From the NCBI GenBank assembly GCA_000437275.1, contig FR899721.1, positions 10,238 through 34,498 on the forward strand: a DNA stretch of 24,261 nucleotides. Reading direction: 5' to 3'. Origin of the DNA: Clostridium sp. CAG:411. Lineage in GTDB: Bacteria; Bacillota; Clostridia; Lachnospirales; Lachnospiraceae. The notes under the pieces were generated by a model. The model was not told the origin of the DNA. It did no database searches and saw only the letters and a list, made by a program, of their open reading frames with translations. The translations under genes and the position numbers were made by a program. Shown here in pieces: positions 1-6,700 of this stretch. Each line of letters starts with the position of its first letter. Position 1 is the first letter of the stretch.

Positions 1-786
1 GCTGCAAAGGCAATTATGACAACAGACACTATTTCCAAGGAATGTGCCGTACAATTTGAATTAGATGGAAAGATAGTAACAATCGGAGGTATGTCAAAGG
101 GTTCTGGAATGATCCACCCAGATATGGCAACTATGTTATGTGTGATTACTACAGATGTTGCTATTTCCAAGGAATTATTGCAAGATGCAGTTAGTACAGA
201 TGTAGTTTCTTCATTTAATATGATTTCCGTAGATCGTGATACATCGACAAATGATAGTATGATTGTGTTAGCCAATGGAAAAGCAGATAATGTAGAAATA
301 AAAAGCAAAGGAGAAAATTTCGAATTATTCTGCGATGCTTTGGCACTTGTAACACATACGTTGGCTAAGATGATGGCAGGAGATGGGGAAGGAGCTACAA
401 AGCTGTTTGAGACAACCGTTATAAATGCAAAAACCAAAGAGGATGCGATTACACTTAGCAAATCTGTAATTACTTCTAATCTAGTAAAAACAGCAGTATA
501 CGGAAGTGATGCAAACTGGGGAAGAATTATCTGTGCACTTGGATATTCTGGTGTGGAATTTGATCCCGAAATTGTAGATTTATATATTGAAAGTAATGGA
601 AAGCGAATCAAGCTGTTTGAAAATGGAATGGCAACAGATTATAGCGAAGAAGAAGCGACTAAGATTTTATCTGCGGAACATGTAACTGCTATTGCAGATA
701 TGAAAGATGGAAAAGAAACCGCAACTGCATGGGGCTGCGATTTGACATATGATTATGTAAAAATAAATGGTGATTATCGTTCTTAA
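1..786 (+). CDS. argJ: Bifunctional ornithine acetyltransferase / N-acetylglutamate synthase ArgJ (3' part)
   Basis: ArgJ transfers the acetyl group from N-acetylornithine to glutamate and so recycles it in the cyclic arginine pathway; some family members also use acetyl-CoA. The reading frame is open from base 1 (AAKAIMTTDT), so the 5' end lies outside the window. About 261 residues remain of the roughly 400 usual for the family. The self-cleavage region KGSGMIHPDMATML is present. In this family the precursor is cut before the Thr of the ATML motif, encoded here at 130-132, and that Thr becomes the nucleophile of the beta chain. The C-terminal YGSDANWGRI motif is also typical. argB follows 49 bases downstream, as expected for an arg operon. 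I am very sure of the family. Whether the enzyme is mono- or bifunctional cannot be told from the sequence. Confidence 0.96.
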   Translation, partial: AAKAIMTTDTISKECAVQFELDGKIVTIGGMSKGSGMIHPDMATMLCVITTDVAISKELLQDAVSTDVVSSFNMISVDRDTSTNDSMIVLANGKADNVEIKSKGENFELFCDALALVTHTLAKMMAGDGEGATKLFETTVINAKTKEDAITLSKSVITSNLVKTAVYGSDANWGRIICALGYSGVEFDPEIVDLYIESNGKRIKLFENGMATDYSEEEATKILSAEHVTAIADMKDGKETATAWGCDLTYDYVKINGDYRS

Positions 787-835
787 AAATAGATAGATTA
801 AAATATAAAGAACAAAAGGAAAGGAAGCAGGAATA

Positions 836-1744
836 ATGGAATCAAAAGAAATGGAACAAATTTTGATCAAGGCGGAAACATTGATTGAGGCATTGCCTTA
901 TATTCGCGATTTTAATAATAAGAAAGTTGTAGTAAAATATGGCGGCAGTGCTATGATTGATAAAACACTGGAGGAAAGTGTTATCAAGGATGTTGCTTTG
1001 TTAAAATTAGTTGGTATGAAACCCATTATTGTACATGGTGGCGGAAAAGAAATTAGCAAGTGGATTAATGTAGTTGGAAAAGAGACAAAATTTGTTGAGG
1101 GACTTCGTGTTACAGATGCGGAAACGATGGAAATTGCGGAGATGGTTCTTAATAAAGTAAATAAAGGTCTTGTACAGCGTATTGAAAAGCTGGGAGTAAA
1201 AGCAGTTGGTATCAGCGGTAAAGATGGTGGAACGCTTAGAGTTGATAAAAAAATAGTCAATGGACAGGATATTGGTTTTGTTGGTGATGTGAAAGAAGTA
1301 AATAGCGAATTGATTGATTCATTGTTGGATAATGATTTTATTCCAGTAATTGCCCCGATTGGTTTGGGTGATGATTATGAAAGCTACAATATCAATGCGG
1401 ATGATGCTGCCTGTGCAGTTGCGCGAGCAATAAAAGCTGAAAAACTTGCGTTCTTAACAGACGTTGATGGTGTATGTAAAGATCCAAGTGATAAAAATAC
1501 ACTGATTTCTGTATTAACCCTTGCAAAAGCAGATGAAATGATTGAAAGTGGAGAGATAAGCGGAGGAATGCTTCCTAAGATCCGAAACTGTATTGACGCT
1601 GTAAACAATGGGGTTAATCGTGTTCATATTCTGGATGGTCGAAAAGAGCATTGTCTGTTACTAGAGTTCTTTACCCAAAAAGGTATTGGTACTGCTATTA
1701 TAGATGATGAAAATAAGCTTTATGAGCATGAAGTTCAGTATTAG
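836..1744 (+). CDS. argB: Acetylglutamate kinase ArgB
   Basis: ArgB phosphorylates N-acetylglutamate with ATP, the second step of arginine synthesis, in the cytoplasm. The 302-residue protein has the amino-acid kinase motifs in order: KYGGSAM (34-40), HGGG (67-70), GLRVTD (89-94), NINADDAA (185-192), LTDVDGV (207-213) and GGMLPK (243-248). Lys34 and Lys248 match the phosphate-binding lysines of the family. About 25 residues precede the first strand. Such an N-terminal helix is characteristic of arginine-inhibited hexameric kinases, so feedback inhibition by arginine is a reasonable inference. The ATG at 836 is preceded by a purine-rich site (AAAGGAAAGGAAG, 815-827). Its stop codon lies inside the ribosome site of argD, which suggests translational coupling. 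Confidence 0.97.
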   Translation: MESKEMEQILIKAETLIEALPYIRDFNNKKVVVKYGGSAMIDKTLEESVIKDVALLKLVGMKPIIVHGGGKEISKWINVVGKETKFVEGLRVTDAETMEIAEMVLNKVNKGLVQRIEKLGVKAVGISGKDGGTLRVDKKIVNGQDIGFVGDVKEVNSELIDSLLDNDFIPVIAPIGLGDDYESYNINADDAACAVARAIKAEKLAFLTDVDGVCKDPSDKNTLISVLTLAKADEMIESGEISGGMLPKIRNCIDAVNNGVNRVHILDGRKEHCLLLEFFTQKGIGTAIIDDENKLYEHEVQY

Positions 1745-1755
1745 GAGGTAAGAAA

Positions 1756-2946
1756 ATGCAGACAAAGGAATATATTGAGAAAGCAGAGAAATATTTAATT
1801 CATACATATAATCGTTACCAGATTGTGCTGGAAAAAGGGGATGGCGTTTACTTATATGATGTAGACGGAAGCAAGTATTTAGATTTTACAGCAGGAATTG
1901 CAGTTTTTGCGTTAGGTTATAATAATAAAAAATTTAATGATGCATTAAAAGGACAGATTGATAAACTGATCCATACTTCAAATTATTTTTATTCTCCATC
2001 TCTTCCAGAGGCTGCTGAAAAGGTAGTAAATGCAACTGGATTAGATCGTGTATTTTTCACAAACAGTGGAACAGAGGCCATTGAGGGTGCTATTAAACTT
2101 GCAAGAAAGTATGCATTTTTACGCGACGGACATACTAATCATGAGATTATTTCTATGAATCATTCCTTCCATGGTAGAAGCTTAGGCGCGTTAGCAGTAA
2201 CTGGAAATCCACATTATCAAGAAGCATTTCAACCATTGATTGGTGGTGTAGTTTTTGCAGATTATAATAATTTGGAAAGTGTAAAAAATGCGATAACAGA
2301 TAAGACTTGTGCTATTATCATGGAAACAGTGCAAGGGGAAGGTGGTATTTATCCTGCAGAAAAAGAGTTTATTCAGGAGATTAGAAAGATATGTGATGAA
2401 AAAGATATCTTATTAATCAGTGATGAGATTCAGTGTGGAATGGGTAGAACTGGTACTATGTATGCGTACGAACAATACGGAATTAAACCAGATATTGTGA
2501 CTACGGCAAAGGCATTGGGCTGTGGTGTTCCTGTAGGTGCATTTGCTGCAAATGAGAAGGTTGCAAAGGCATTGGTTCCAGGAGACCACGGAACTACTTA
2601 TGGTGGAAATCCTTTTGTAACAACAGCTATAAATGCTGTGTTTGATTTGTATGATGAATTAAAGATTACAGAACATGTAAAAGAGGTAGCACCATATCTT
2701 GAAAAAAAATTGGATGAATTGAACGACAAATATGACTTTATTATTGAACGTCGTGGACTTGGTCTTATGCAGGGATTGGAATTCTCTATTCCAGTTGGTC
2801 CAATTATCCAAAAAGCACTAGAGAAGAAGTTAATTTTAATTAATGCAGGAACCAATATTATTCGCTTTGTTCCACCATTGGTTATTACGACAGAAAACGT
2901 AGATGAAATGATATCTATTTTAGATTCTGTTTTGGCGGAAATTTAG
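1756..2946 (+). CDS. argD: Acetylornithine aminotransferase ArgD
   Basis: ArgD is a class III PLP-dependent aminotransferase that makes N-acetylornithine from N-acetylglutamate semialdehyde, with glutamate as amino donor. The 396-residue length is typical. Visible motifs are NSGTEAIEGA (103-112, phosphate and cofactor contacts), SDEIQCGMGRTG (222-233, with the Asp that contacts the pyridine nitrogen), TTAKALG (249-255, with Lys252 as the probable Schiff-base lysine) and HGTTYGGNP (278-286). The ribosome site AGGAGGT (1743-1749) overlaps the argB stop codon TAG (1742-1744), with six bases to the ATG. It is the last gene of the operon, since a strong terminator follows eight bases after the stop. 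Related ornithine or GABA aminotransferases share the fold, but the position after argJ and argB makes ArgD by far the best call. Confidence 0.95.
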   Translation: MQTKEYIEKAEKYLIHTYNRYQIVLEKGDGVYLYDVDGSKYLDFTAGIAVFALGYNNKKFNDALKGQIDKLIHTSNYFYSPSLPEAAEKVVNATGLDRVFFTNSGTEAIEGAIKLARKYAFLRDGHTNHEIISMNHSFHGRSLGALAVTGNPHYQEAFQPLIGGVVFADYNNLESVKNAITDKTCAIIMETVQGEGGIYPAEKEFIQEIRKICDEKDILLISDEIQCGMGRTGTMYAYEQYGIKPDIVTTAKALGCGVPVGAFAANEKVAKALVPGDHGTTYGGNPFVTTAINAVFDLYDELKITEHVKEVAPYLEKKLDELNDKYDFIIERRGLGLMQGLEFSIPVGPIIQKALEKKLILINAGTNIIRFVPPLVITTENVDEMISILDSVLAEI

Positions 2947-2954
2947 TTACAGGC

Positions 2955-2990
2955 AAAAGCCTCTTACCTTATGCGTAAGAGGCTTTTTTT
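2955..2990 (+). terminator. Rho-independent terminator of the arg operon
   Basis: A perfect 13-bp stem (arms 2955-2967 and 2975-2987, core AAGCCTCTTAC) encloses a 7-base loop, and the run of T extends to 2990. It begins eight bases after the argD stop codon. Confidence 0.93.
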
Positions 2991-3018
2991 GTGATGTTTT
3001 CCTTCTATATCGTATAAA
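2989..3018 (+). promoter_or_regulatory. Candidate promoter for the YdcZ-family gene
   Basis: TTGTGA (2989-2994) and TATAAA (3013-3018) are 18 bases apart and lie 57 bases before the start codon. The -10 element matches the sigma-A consensus at five of six positions, the -35 at four. A promoter is needed here because a strong terminator sits just upstream. The surrounding AT-richness makes chance matches common. Confidence 0.4.
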
Positions 3019-3074
3019 TAATGAATTTATTGAAATACTAATCATTATTATTAGCATTATGGGAGGTAATTTGT

Positions 3075-3509
3075 ATGTTTGGAATTCTTATTGCTTTACT
3101 TTCAGGCGCGTTAATGAGCATTCAGGGAGTGTTTAATTCTGGTGCCACAAAACAGACTGGTACGTGGTTGACGGCCATGTTTGTACAATTGACTGCTTTT
3201 CTGGTATGTATATGTGCCTATTATGTTTCGGAAAAAAATATTCCTATTAGTAAGATTTTTCATGTAACCCCCAAATATTTGTTGTTAGGAGGAATTATAG
3301 GGGCATTTATTACAATCACAGTAATAAAAAGTATTTCGTCTTTGGGAGCAGCACGAGCAGAGATGTTTATCGTATGCGCACAGTTGTTGGTTGCTTATTT
3401 GATTGAATTATTGGGATTGTTTGGAATAGATAAACAAAATTTTGAGTGGAGAAAATGCATTGGGATTCTTGTTTTTTTAGTTGGCGTTATTATTTTTAAA
3501 TGGAAATAG
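3075..3509 (+). CDS. YdcZ/DUF606-type small membrane protein (DMT superfamily)
   Basis: This 144-residue, very hydrophobic protein has about five predicted membrane spans (near 1-20, 32-52, 70-90, 97-117 and 124-143). It resembles the YdcZ/DUF606 family, a half-size branch of the drug/metabolite transporter superfamily; the start GILIALLSGALMSIQGVFNS is typical. Members often occur as pairs, but here there is a single copy with no partner gene. The substrate is unknown and nothing in the neighbourhood suggests one. The ATG is preceded by GGGAGGT at 3061-3067. The gene stands alone: it follows a terminator, and 160 bases of AT-rich DNA separate it from comEA. The family call is fairly secure; transport as the function is inference. 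Confidence 0.8.
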   Translation: MFGILIALLSGALMSIQGVFNSGATKQTGTWLTAMFVQLTAFLVCICAYYVSEKNIPISKIFHVTPKYLLLGGIIGAFITITVIKSISSLGAARAEMFIVCAQLLVAYLIELLGLFGIDKQNFEWRKCIGILVFLVGVIIFKWK

Positions 3510-3593
3510 ATGGATTATTTGGTGAAAAAAGGGTCCATATCTTCAAATATAACAAAAAAGTATTATTTTTTTTATGGATTTGTAAAAAAAGTA

Positions 3594-3622
3594 TTGTAAT
3601 CATGAATAAAAATATGTAAAAT
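3594..3622 (+). promoter_or_regulatory. Candidate promoter for comEA
   Basis: TTGTAA (3594-3599) and TAAAAT (3617-3622) are spaced by 17 bases and lie 47 bases upstream of the comEA ATG. They match the sigma-A consensus at four and five positions. The rest of 3510-3669 is AT-rich; it contains two copies of AAAAAAGTATT (3554-3564 and 3585-3595) and no gene. Confidence 0.45.
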
Positions 3623-3669
3623 ATTAATGATACAACTGTATAAAGGGATACTTGGTAATAGGTTTGTAA

Positions 3670-4281
3670 ATGAATTTGAATAAAATAATAAAAGTTGTCA
3701 CAATTTGTGTTTTCCTTTTGCTGTTTGGCGGTGGATATGTATTGAGTCATAGAGGCACAGAAAATACTTTGATGAAACAGAAGGAACAGAAGGTTGTTAT
3801 TACACAGAATGATGAGAAAGATACAGATAAGAAGGCAGAGACTTTGGAGGTATCTTCAATTCATGTGCATGTATGTGGGGCAGTAAAAAAGCCAGGAGTG
3901 TATGAACTTTCCGTAGATGCACGTATTTGTGATGCGATTTCTGCTGCTGGAGGATTAGAGAAGAAGGCAGCGGATAGTGATATTAATCAGGCGCAATTAT
4001 TATCGGATGGGGAACAGGTATGCATCCCATACAAAACAGCAAAAAAGCAGGATACTATTACTGAGACTTCTTCTGATACAACAAAACAGTCCAAGATTAA
4101 TTTGAATACAGCTACCTCCGAAGAGTTGCAGACATTGCCTGGAATTGGAGTTTCAAAGGCAGACAGTATTTTGCAGTATCGACAGGAAAATGGAAAGTTT
4201 TCAAGTATAGAAGAGATAAAAAATATTACCGGAATCAAGGATGGTGTATACAGTAAAATCGAAGCGTACATTACAGTGTGA
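3670..4281 (+). CDS. comEA: Competence protein ComEA (SLBB plus helix-hairpin-helix DNA receptor)
   Basis: ComEA is the membrane-anchored receptor that binds incoming double-stranded DNA outside the membrane and passes it to ComEC. The 203-residue protein has one N-terminal membrane anchor (about 6-25), a polar linker, an SLBB domain (about 64-120, from IHVHVCGAVKKPGVY to EQVCIP) and a C-terminal tandem helix-hairpin-helix domain (142-203) with the signature LPGIGVSKA (156-164). This is the standard architecture of Gram-positive ComEA. The ribosome site is weak (GGTAATAGG, ending at 3662), so translation may be poor. The membrane anchor begins right after this ATG, which supports the start. 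comEC follows, but only after a two-component system. Whether the cell is naturally competent is not shown; comEA is also kept in many clostridia not known to take up DNA. Confidence 0.93.
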   Translation: MNLNKIIKVVTICVFLLLFGGGYVLSHRGTENTLMKQKEQKVVITQNDEKDTDKKAETLEVSSIHVHVCGAVKKPGVYELSVDARICDAISAAGGLEKKAADSDINQAQLLSDGEQVCIPYKTAKKQDTITETSSDTTKQSKINLNTATSEELQTLPGIGVSKADSILQYRQENGKFSSIEEIKNITGIKDGVYSKIEAYITV

Positions 4282-4282
4282 G

Positions 4283-4311
4283 TTCATCATGTATTCTTCA
4301 TACATGATGAA
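4283..4311 (+). repeat. Perfect inverted repeat (hairpin) after comEA
   Basis: Arms TTCATCATGTA (4283-4293) and TACATGATGAA (4301-4311) pair perfectly over 11 bp; one more A-T pair inside leaves a 5-base loop. It begins two bases after the comEA stop codon. No T run follows, so it is a poor terminator. It could be an mRNA-stabilising or processing hairpin, or an operator. Confidence 0.75.
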
Positions 4312-4337
4312 TAAAGATCATAAAGAAGAATAATAAT

Positions 4338-4345
4338 GAGGTGAG
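4338..4345 (+). promoter_or_regulatory. Ribosome binding site deciding a TTG start
   Basis: GAGGTGAG lies a few bases before the TTG at 4350. A GTG start at 4341 would place the start codon inside this site, so the TTG is preferred. Confidence 0.75.
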
Positions 4346-4349
4346 TAGT

Positions 4350-5042
4350 TTGGAGAAAAAAGTATTAGTAGTGGATGATGAGAAGCTAATTGTGAAAGGA
4401 ATCCGTTTTAGCTTAGAACAGGACAGTATGAGTGTTACGTGTGCATATGATGGGGAAGAAGCGCTGGAACTTGTAAAGAACAATGACTTTGATGTTGTTT
4501 TATTAGATGTTATGCTTCCGAAGTTGACAGGATTTGAGGTTTGTCAGCAAATTAGAGAATTTTCCGATGTCCCTATTATTATGTTGACAGCCAAAGGCGA
4601 TGATATGGATAAAATTTTAGGACTGGAATATGGTGCAGATGATTATATTACAAAGCCATTTAACATTCTAGAAGTAAAAGCAAGAATTAAGGCAATCATG
4701 CGAAGAAGTAAAAATACAAAAGCAGAGGAAGAAGAAGCTTCTAAAGTAGCAGTATTTGAAGAATTAAAGGTTGATTGTGATAGTCGTCGCGTATTTATCA
4801 ATGAAGAAGAAGTTAATTTGACAGCCAAAGAGTTTGATTTATTAGAGCTATTAATGTTTAATCCAAATAAGGTGTACAGTCGAGAAAACTTATTAAATAC
4901 TGTGTGGGGATATGATTATCCAGGCGATGTACGAACGGTAGATGTACATATTCGTAGACTTCGTGAGAAAATAGAGGCAAACCCAAGTGAGCCTAGATAT
5001 ATACATACTAAATGGGGTGTAGGATATTTCTTCCAAGGTTAA
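4350..5042 (+). CDS. OmpR/PhoB-family response regulator
   Basis: This is a two-domain transcription factor of 230 residues. The receiver domain (about 3-115) has the acidic pair Asp9-Asp10, the phospho-acceptor Asp53 in VVLLDVMLP, Thr80 in MLTA and Lys102 in TKPF. The C-terminal winged helix (about 130-230) carries the OmpR-family signatures NLTAKEFDLLELL, RTVDVHIRRLREKIE and WGVGYFF. It resembles the WalR/PhoP group. The cognate kinase starts 19 bases downstream. The TTG start at 4350 is chosen for its ribosome site. The position between comEA and comEC is unusual and raises the question of whether it controls uptake genes. Its targets cannot be read from the sequence. I give no gene symbol because WalR cannot be told apart from other members of the group. 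Confidence 0.95.
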   Translation: MEKKVLVVDDEKLIVKGIRFSLEQDSMSVTCAYDGEEALELVKNNDFDVVLLDVMLPKLTGFEVCQQIREFSDVPIIMLTAKGDDMDKILGLEYGADDYITKPFNILEVKARIKAIMRRSKNTKAEEEEASKVAVFEELKVDCDSRRVFINEEEVNLTAKEFDLLELLMFNPNKVYSRENLLNTVWGYDYPGDVRTVDVHIRRLREKIEANPSEPRYIHTKWGVGYFFQG

Positions 5043-5061
5043 GAATAAAAAGTTTCGTTTT

Positions 5062-6498
5062 ATGCGAACATTACGAGTACAGCTAATGGCTGTACTCATT
5101 CTTGTTGGTGTAGCAATAATAGGAATTATAACTTGGGTAACCTTTGTTTCGCACCGCTCAAGTGCAATTGAACAGGCATATATTAATTTAGAAAAACAAA
5201 GCAAAGAAATAGTGAATATGCTTGGGGATTCGAACTCTGATACAAGCCAGAAATTATTATCAGAGAAAGATACATTGCAATATATTGCGTATTTAAAAAA
5301 AGCCTATGGAATGAGTTCTTACATGATAAAAGGAAACGAATGCATTTTTCAAAATGAAATAGAGAATTCTGCTGAATTTGGAGATGATGCTATACCTGTT
5401 TCTAGAATTTTGTCTCAAAAAGAAAGAAAAGCATTGCAGCAAGCAAAAAAGGATAATCATTTTGTAAAGGTGACTACTAACAAAAAATTATTTTTTGTAC
5501 AACCTATATCATCCAAACAAAATGCGGATCGTTATATTGCGGTATCTGTGGATGAAGCATCTGTTTTAGCAGGAACGCATAAAGCCCAAAGAAATATATA
5601 TATCGTGGATGCTATTTTGTTTTTGGCTATCATTTTAATTGCGGTATTTTATTCCTTATCAGTAATAAAGCCACTAAAAGAATTGACGACTTCAATCAAA
5701 AAAATTACGGACGGATTTTTAGGTGAAAAACTTACCGTAGACAGTTATACTGAAGTAGAAGATGTGGTAGATTCTATCAATAGTATGACAACGAAACTGG
5801 AAACGTTAGAGAGTTCTCGTCAGGAATTTGTATCTAATGTGTCTCATGAGTTAAAAACACCGATTACATCAATTAAGGTGTTGGCAGATTCCTTGTTACA
5901 ACAGGAGGATGCACCTGCGGAATTGTATCGTGAGTTTTTGATAGATATCAATGCAGAGATTGAACGTGAAAATAAAATTATTACGGACTTGCTCTCGTTG
6001 GTAAAGATGGACAAAACATCTGGAGTTTTAAATATCACAACCATTAACATTAGTGAACTTTGTGAGCAGATTTTAAAGAGAATAAAACCAATTGCAGCCG
6101 AACGAAATATAGAATTAATTTTTGAAAGTTATCGTGCTATTATGGCAGAAGTGGACGAGGTGAAATTATCACTAGCCATCAATAACCTAATAGAAAATGC
6201 TGTAAAGTACAATTACGATAATGGATGGGTGCGTGTTTCCTTAAATGCGGATCACAAATTCTTCTATATAAAGGTGGCAGATTCTGGAGTAGGTATTCCA
6301 GAAGATGAACAAGATAATGTATTTGAACGATTTTATCGAGTGGATAAAGCACGTTCCAGAGAAACCGGGGGAACTGGTTTGGGACTTTCCATTACCCGTA
6401 ATGCAATCTTGATGCATAGGGGAGCTATAAAAATTTATAGCAAAGAGAAGGAAGGCACTACATTTACGGTGCGTATTCCTCTTAATTATGTCAGTTAA
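5062..6498 (+). CDS. Membrane sensor histidine kinase
   Basis: This 478-residue kinase is the partner of the preceding response regulator. It has a first membrane span (about 7-29), an extracellular sensor region of about 150 residues without a recognisable fold, a second span (about 179-201), a HAMP linker (about 200-250), a HisKA dimerisation domain with phospho-acceptor His262 in NVSHELKTPIT, and a HATPase domain with the N box INNLIENAVKYN (373-384), G1 box DSGVGIP (407-413), F box FERFYR and G2 box GGTGLGLSI (436-444). All catalytic motifs are intact. No convincing ribosome site precedes the ATG, so translation probably depends on ribosomes finishing the regulator 19 bases upstream. An in-frame ATG at 5086 is an alternative start, but Arg2 and Arg6 ahead of the first span favour 5062. 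The WalK/PhoR-like layout is clear; the signal is unknown. Confidence 0.95.
   Translation: MRTLRVQLMAVLILVGVAIIGIITWVTFVSHRSSAIEQAYINLEKQSKEIVNMLGDSNSDTSQKLLSEKDTLQYIAYLKKAYGMSSYMIKGNECIFQNEIENSAEFGDDAIPVSRILSQKERKALQQAKKDNHFVKVTTNKKLFFVQPISSKQNADRYIAVSVDEASVLAGTHKAQRNIYIVDAILFLAIILIAVFYSLSVIKPLKELTTSIKKITDGFLGEKLTVDSYTEVEDVVDSINSMTTKLETLESSRQEFVSNVSHELKTPITSIKVLADSLLQQEDAPAELYREFLIDINAEIERENKIITDLLSLVKMDKTSGVLNITTINISELCEQILKRIKPIAAERNIELIFESYRAIMAEVDEVKLSLAINNLIENAVKYNYDNGWVRVSLNADHKFFYIKVADSGVGIPEDEQDNVFERFYRVDKARSRETGGTGLGLSITRNAILMHRGAIKIYSKEKEGTTFTVRIPLNYVS
5075..5097 (+). repeat. Perfect 9-bp hairpin inside the first codons of the kinase gene
   Basis: GAGTACAGC (5075-5083) and GCTGTACTC (5089-5097) are perfect inverse copies around the 5-base loop TAATG. 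The stem starts 13 bases after the first base of the ATG. An in-frame second ATG (5086-5088) lies in and next to the loop. Confidence 0.8.
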
Positions 6499-6551
6499 TG
6501 CAGGAGTTTAACACTGCAATCTATTATGAATGTAAATCATCAAAATTCAAC

Positions 6552-6615
6552 TTTACTATAGCAATTTGACTTTGTATTTCCTACAAAAGTAGAGAAGTTA
6601 AATTGTTATAGTAAA
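6552..6615 (+). repeat. 64-base imperfect palindrome upstream of comEC
   Basis: Arms 6552-6571 and 6596-6615 pair over 20 positions; 18 are Watson-Crick. The other two are G (left) against T (right), so they form G-U pairs in a + strand RNA but C/A mismatches in a - strand RNA. The loop region contains its own TTTGTA/TACAAA hairpin (6571-6576 and 6582-6587). A broken T-rich stretch follows. The 202-base gap 6499-6700 also holds a weak TGCAG/CTGCA hairpin (6499-6518) just after the kinase stop, but no gene. The element could be the kinase-gene terminator or a leader structure. Confidence 0.8.
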
Positions 6616-6617
6616 TC

Positions 6618-6645
6618 TTTATATTTTTCCAAGCGTATTTATAAT
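6618..6645 (+). promoter_or_regulatory. Candidate promoter for comEC
   Basis: A perfect TATAAT (6640-6645) has TTTATA (6618-6623, four of six matches) 16 bases upstream. It lies directly after the large palindrome and 55 bases before the comEC start. Confidence 0.4.
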
Positions 6646-6700
6646 ATAAAAATTGGCCTGTTTTGCAGGTAATAAAAAATGAAAGTAGGGGATTAGTTTA

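Noticed and set aside
3554..3595. AAAA/TTTT patterns before comEA resembling ComK boxes
   Set aside because: The region is so AT-rich that such patterns arise by chance, and ComK is not expected in this lineage.
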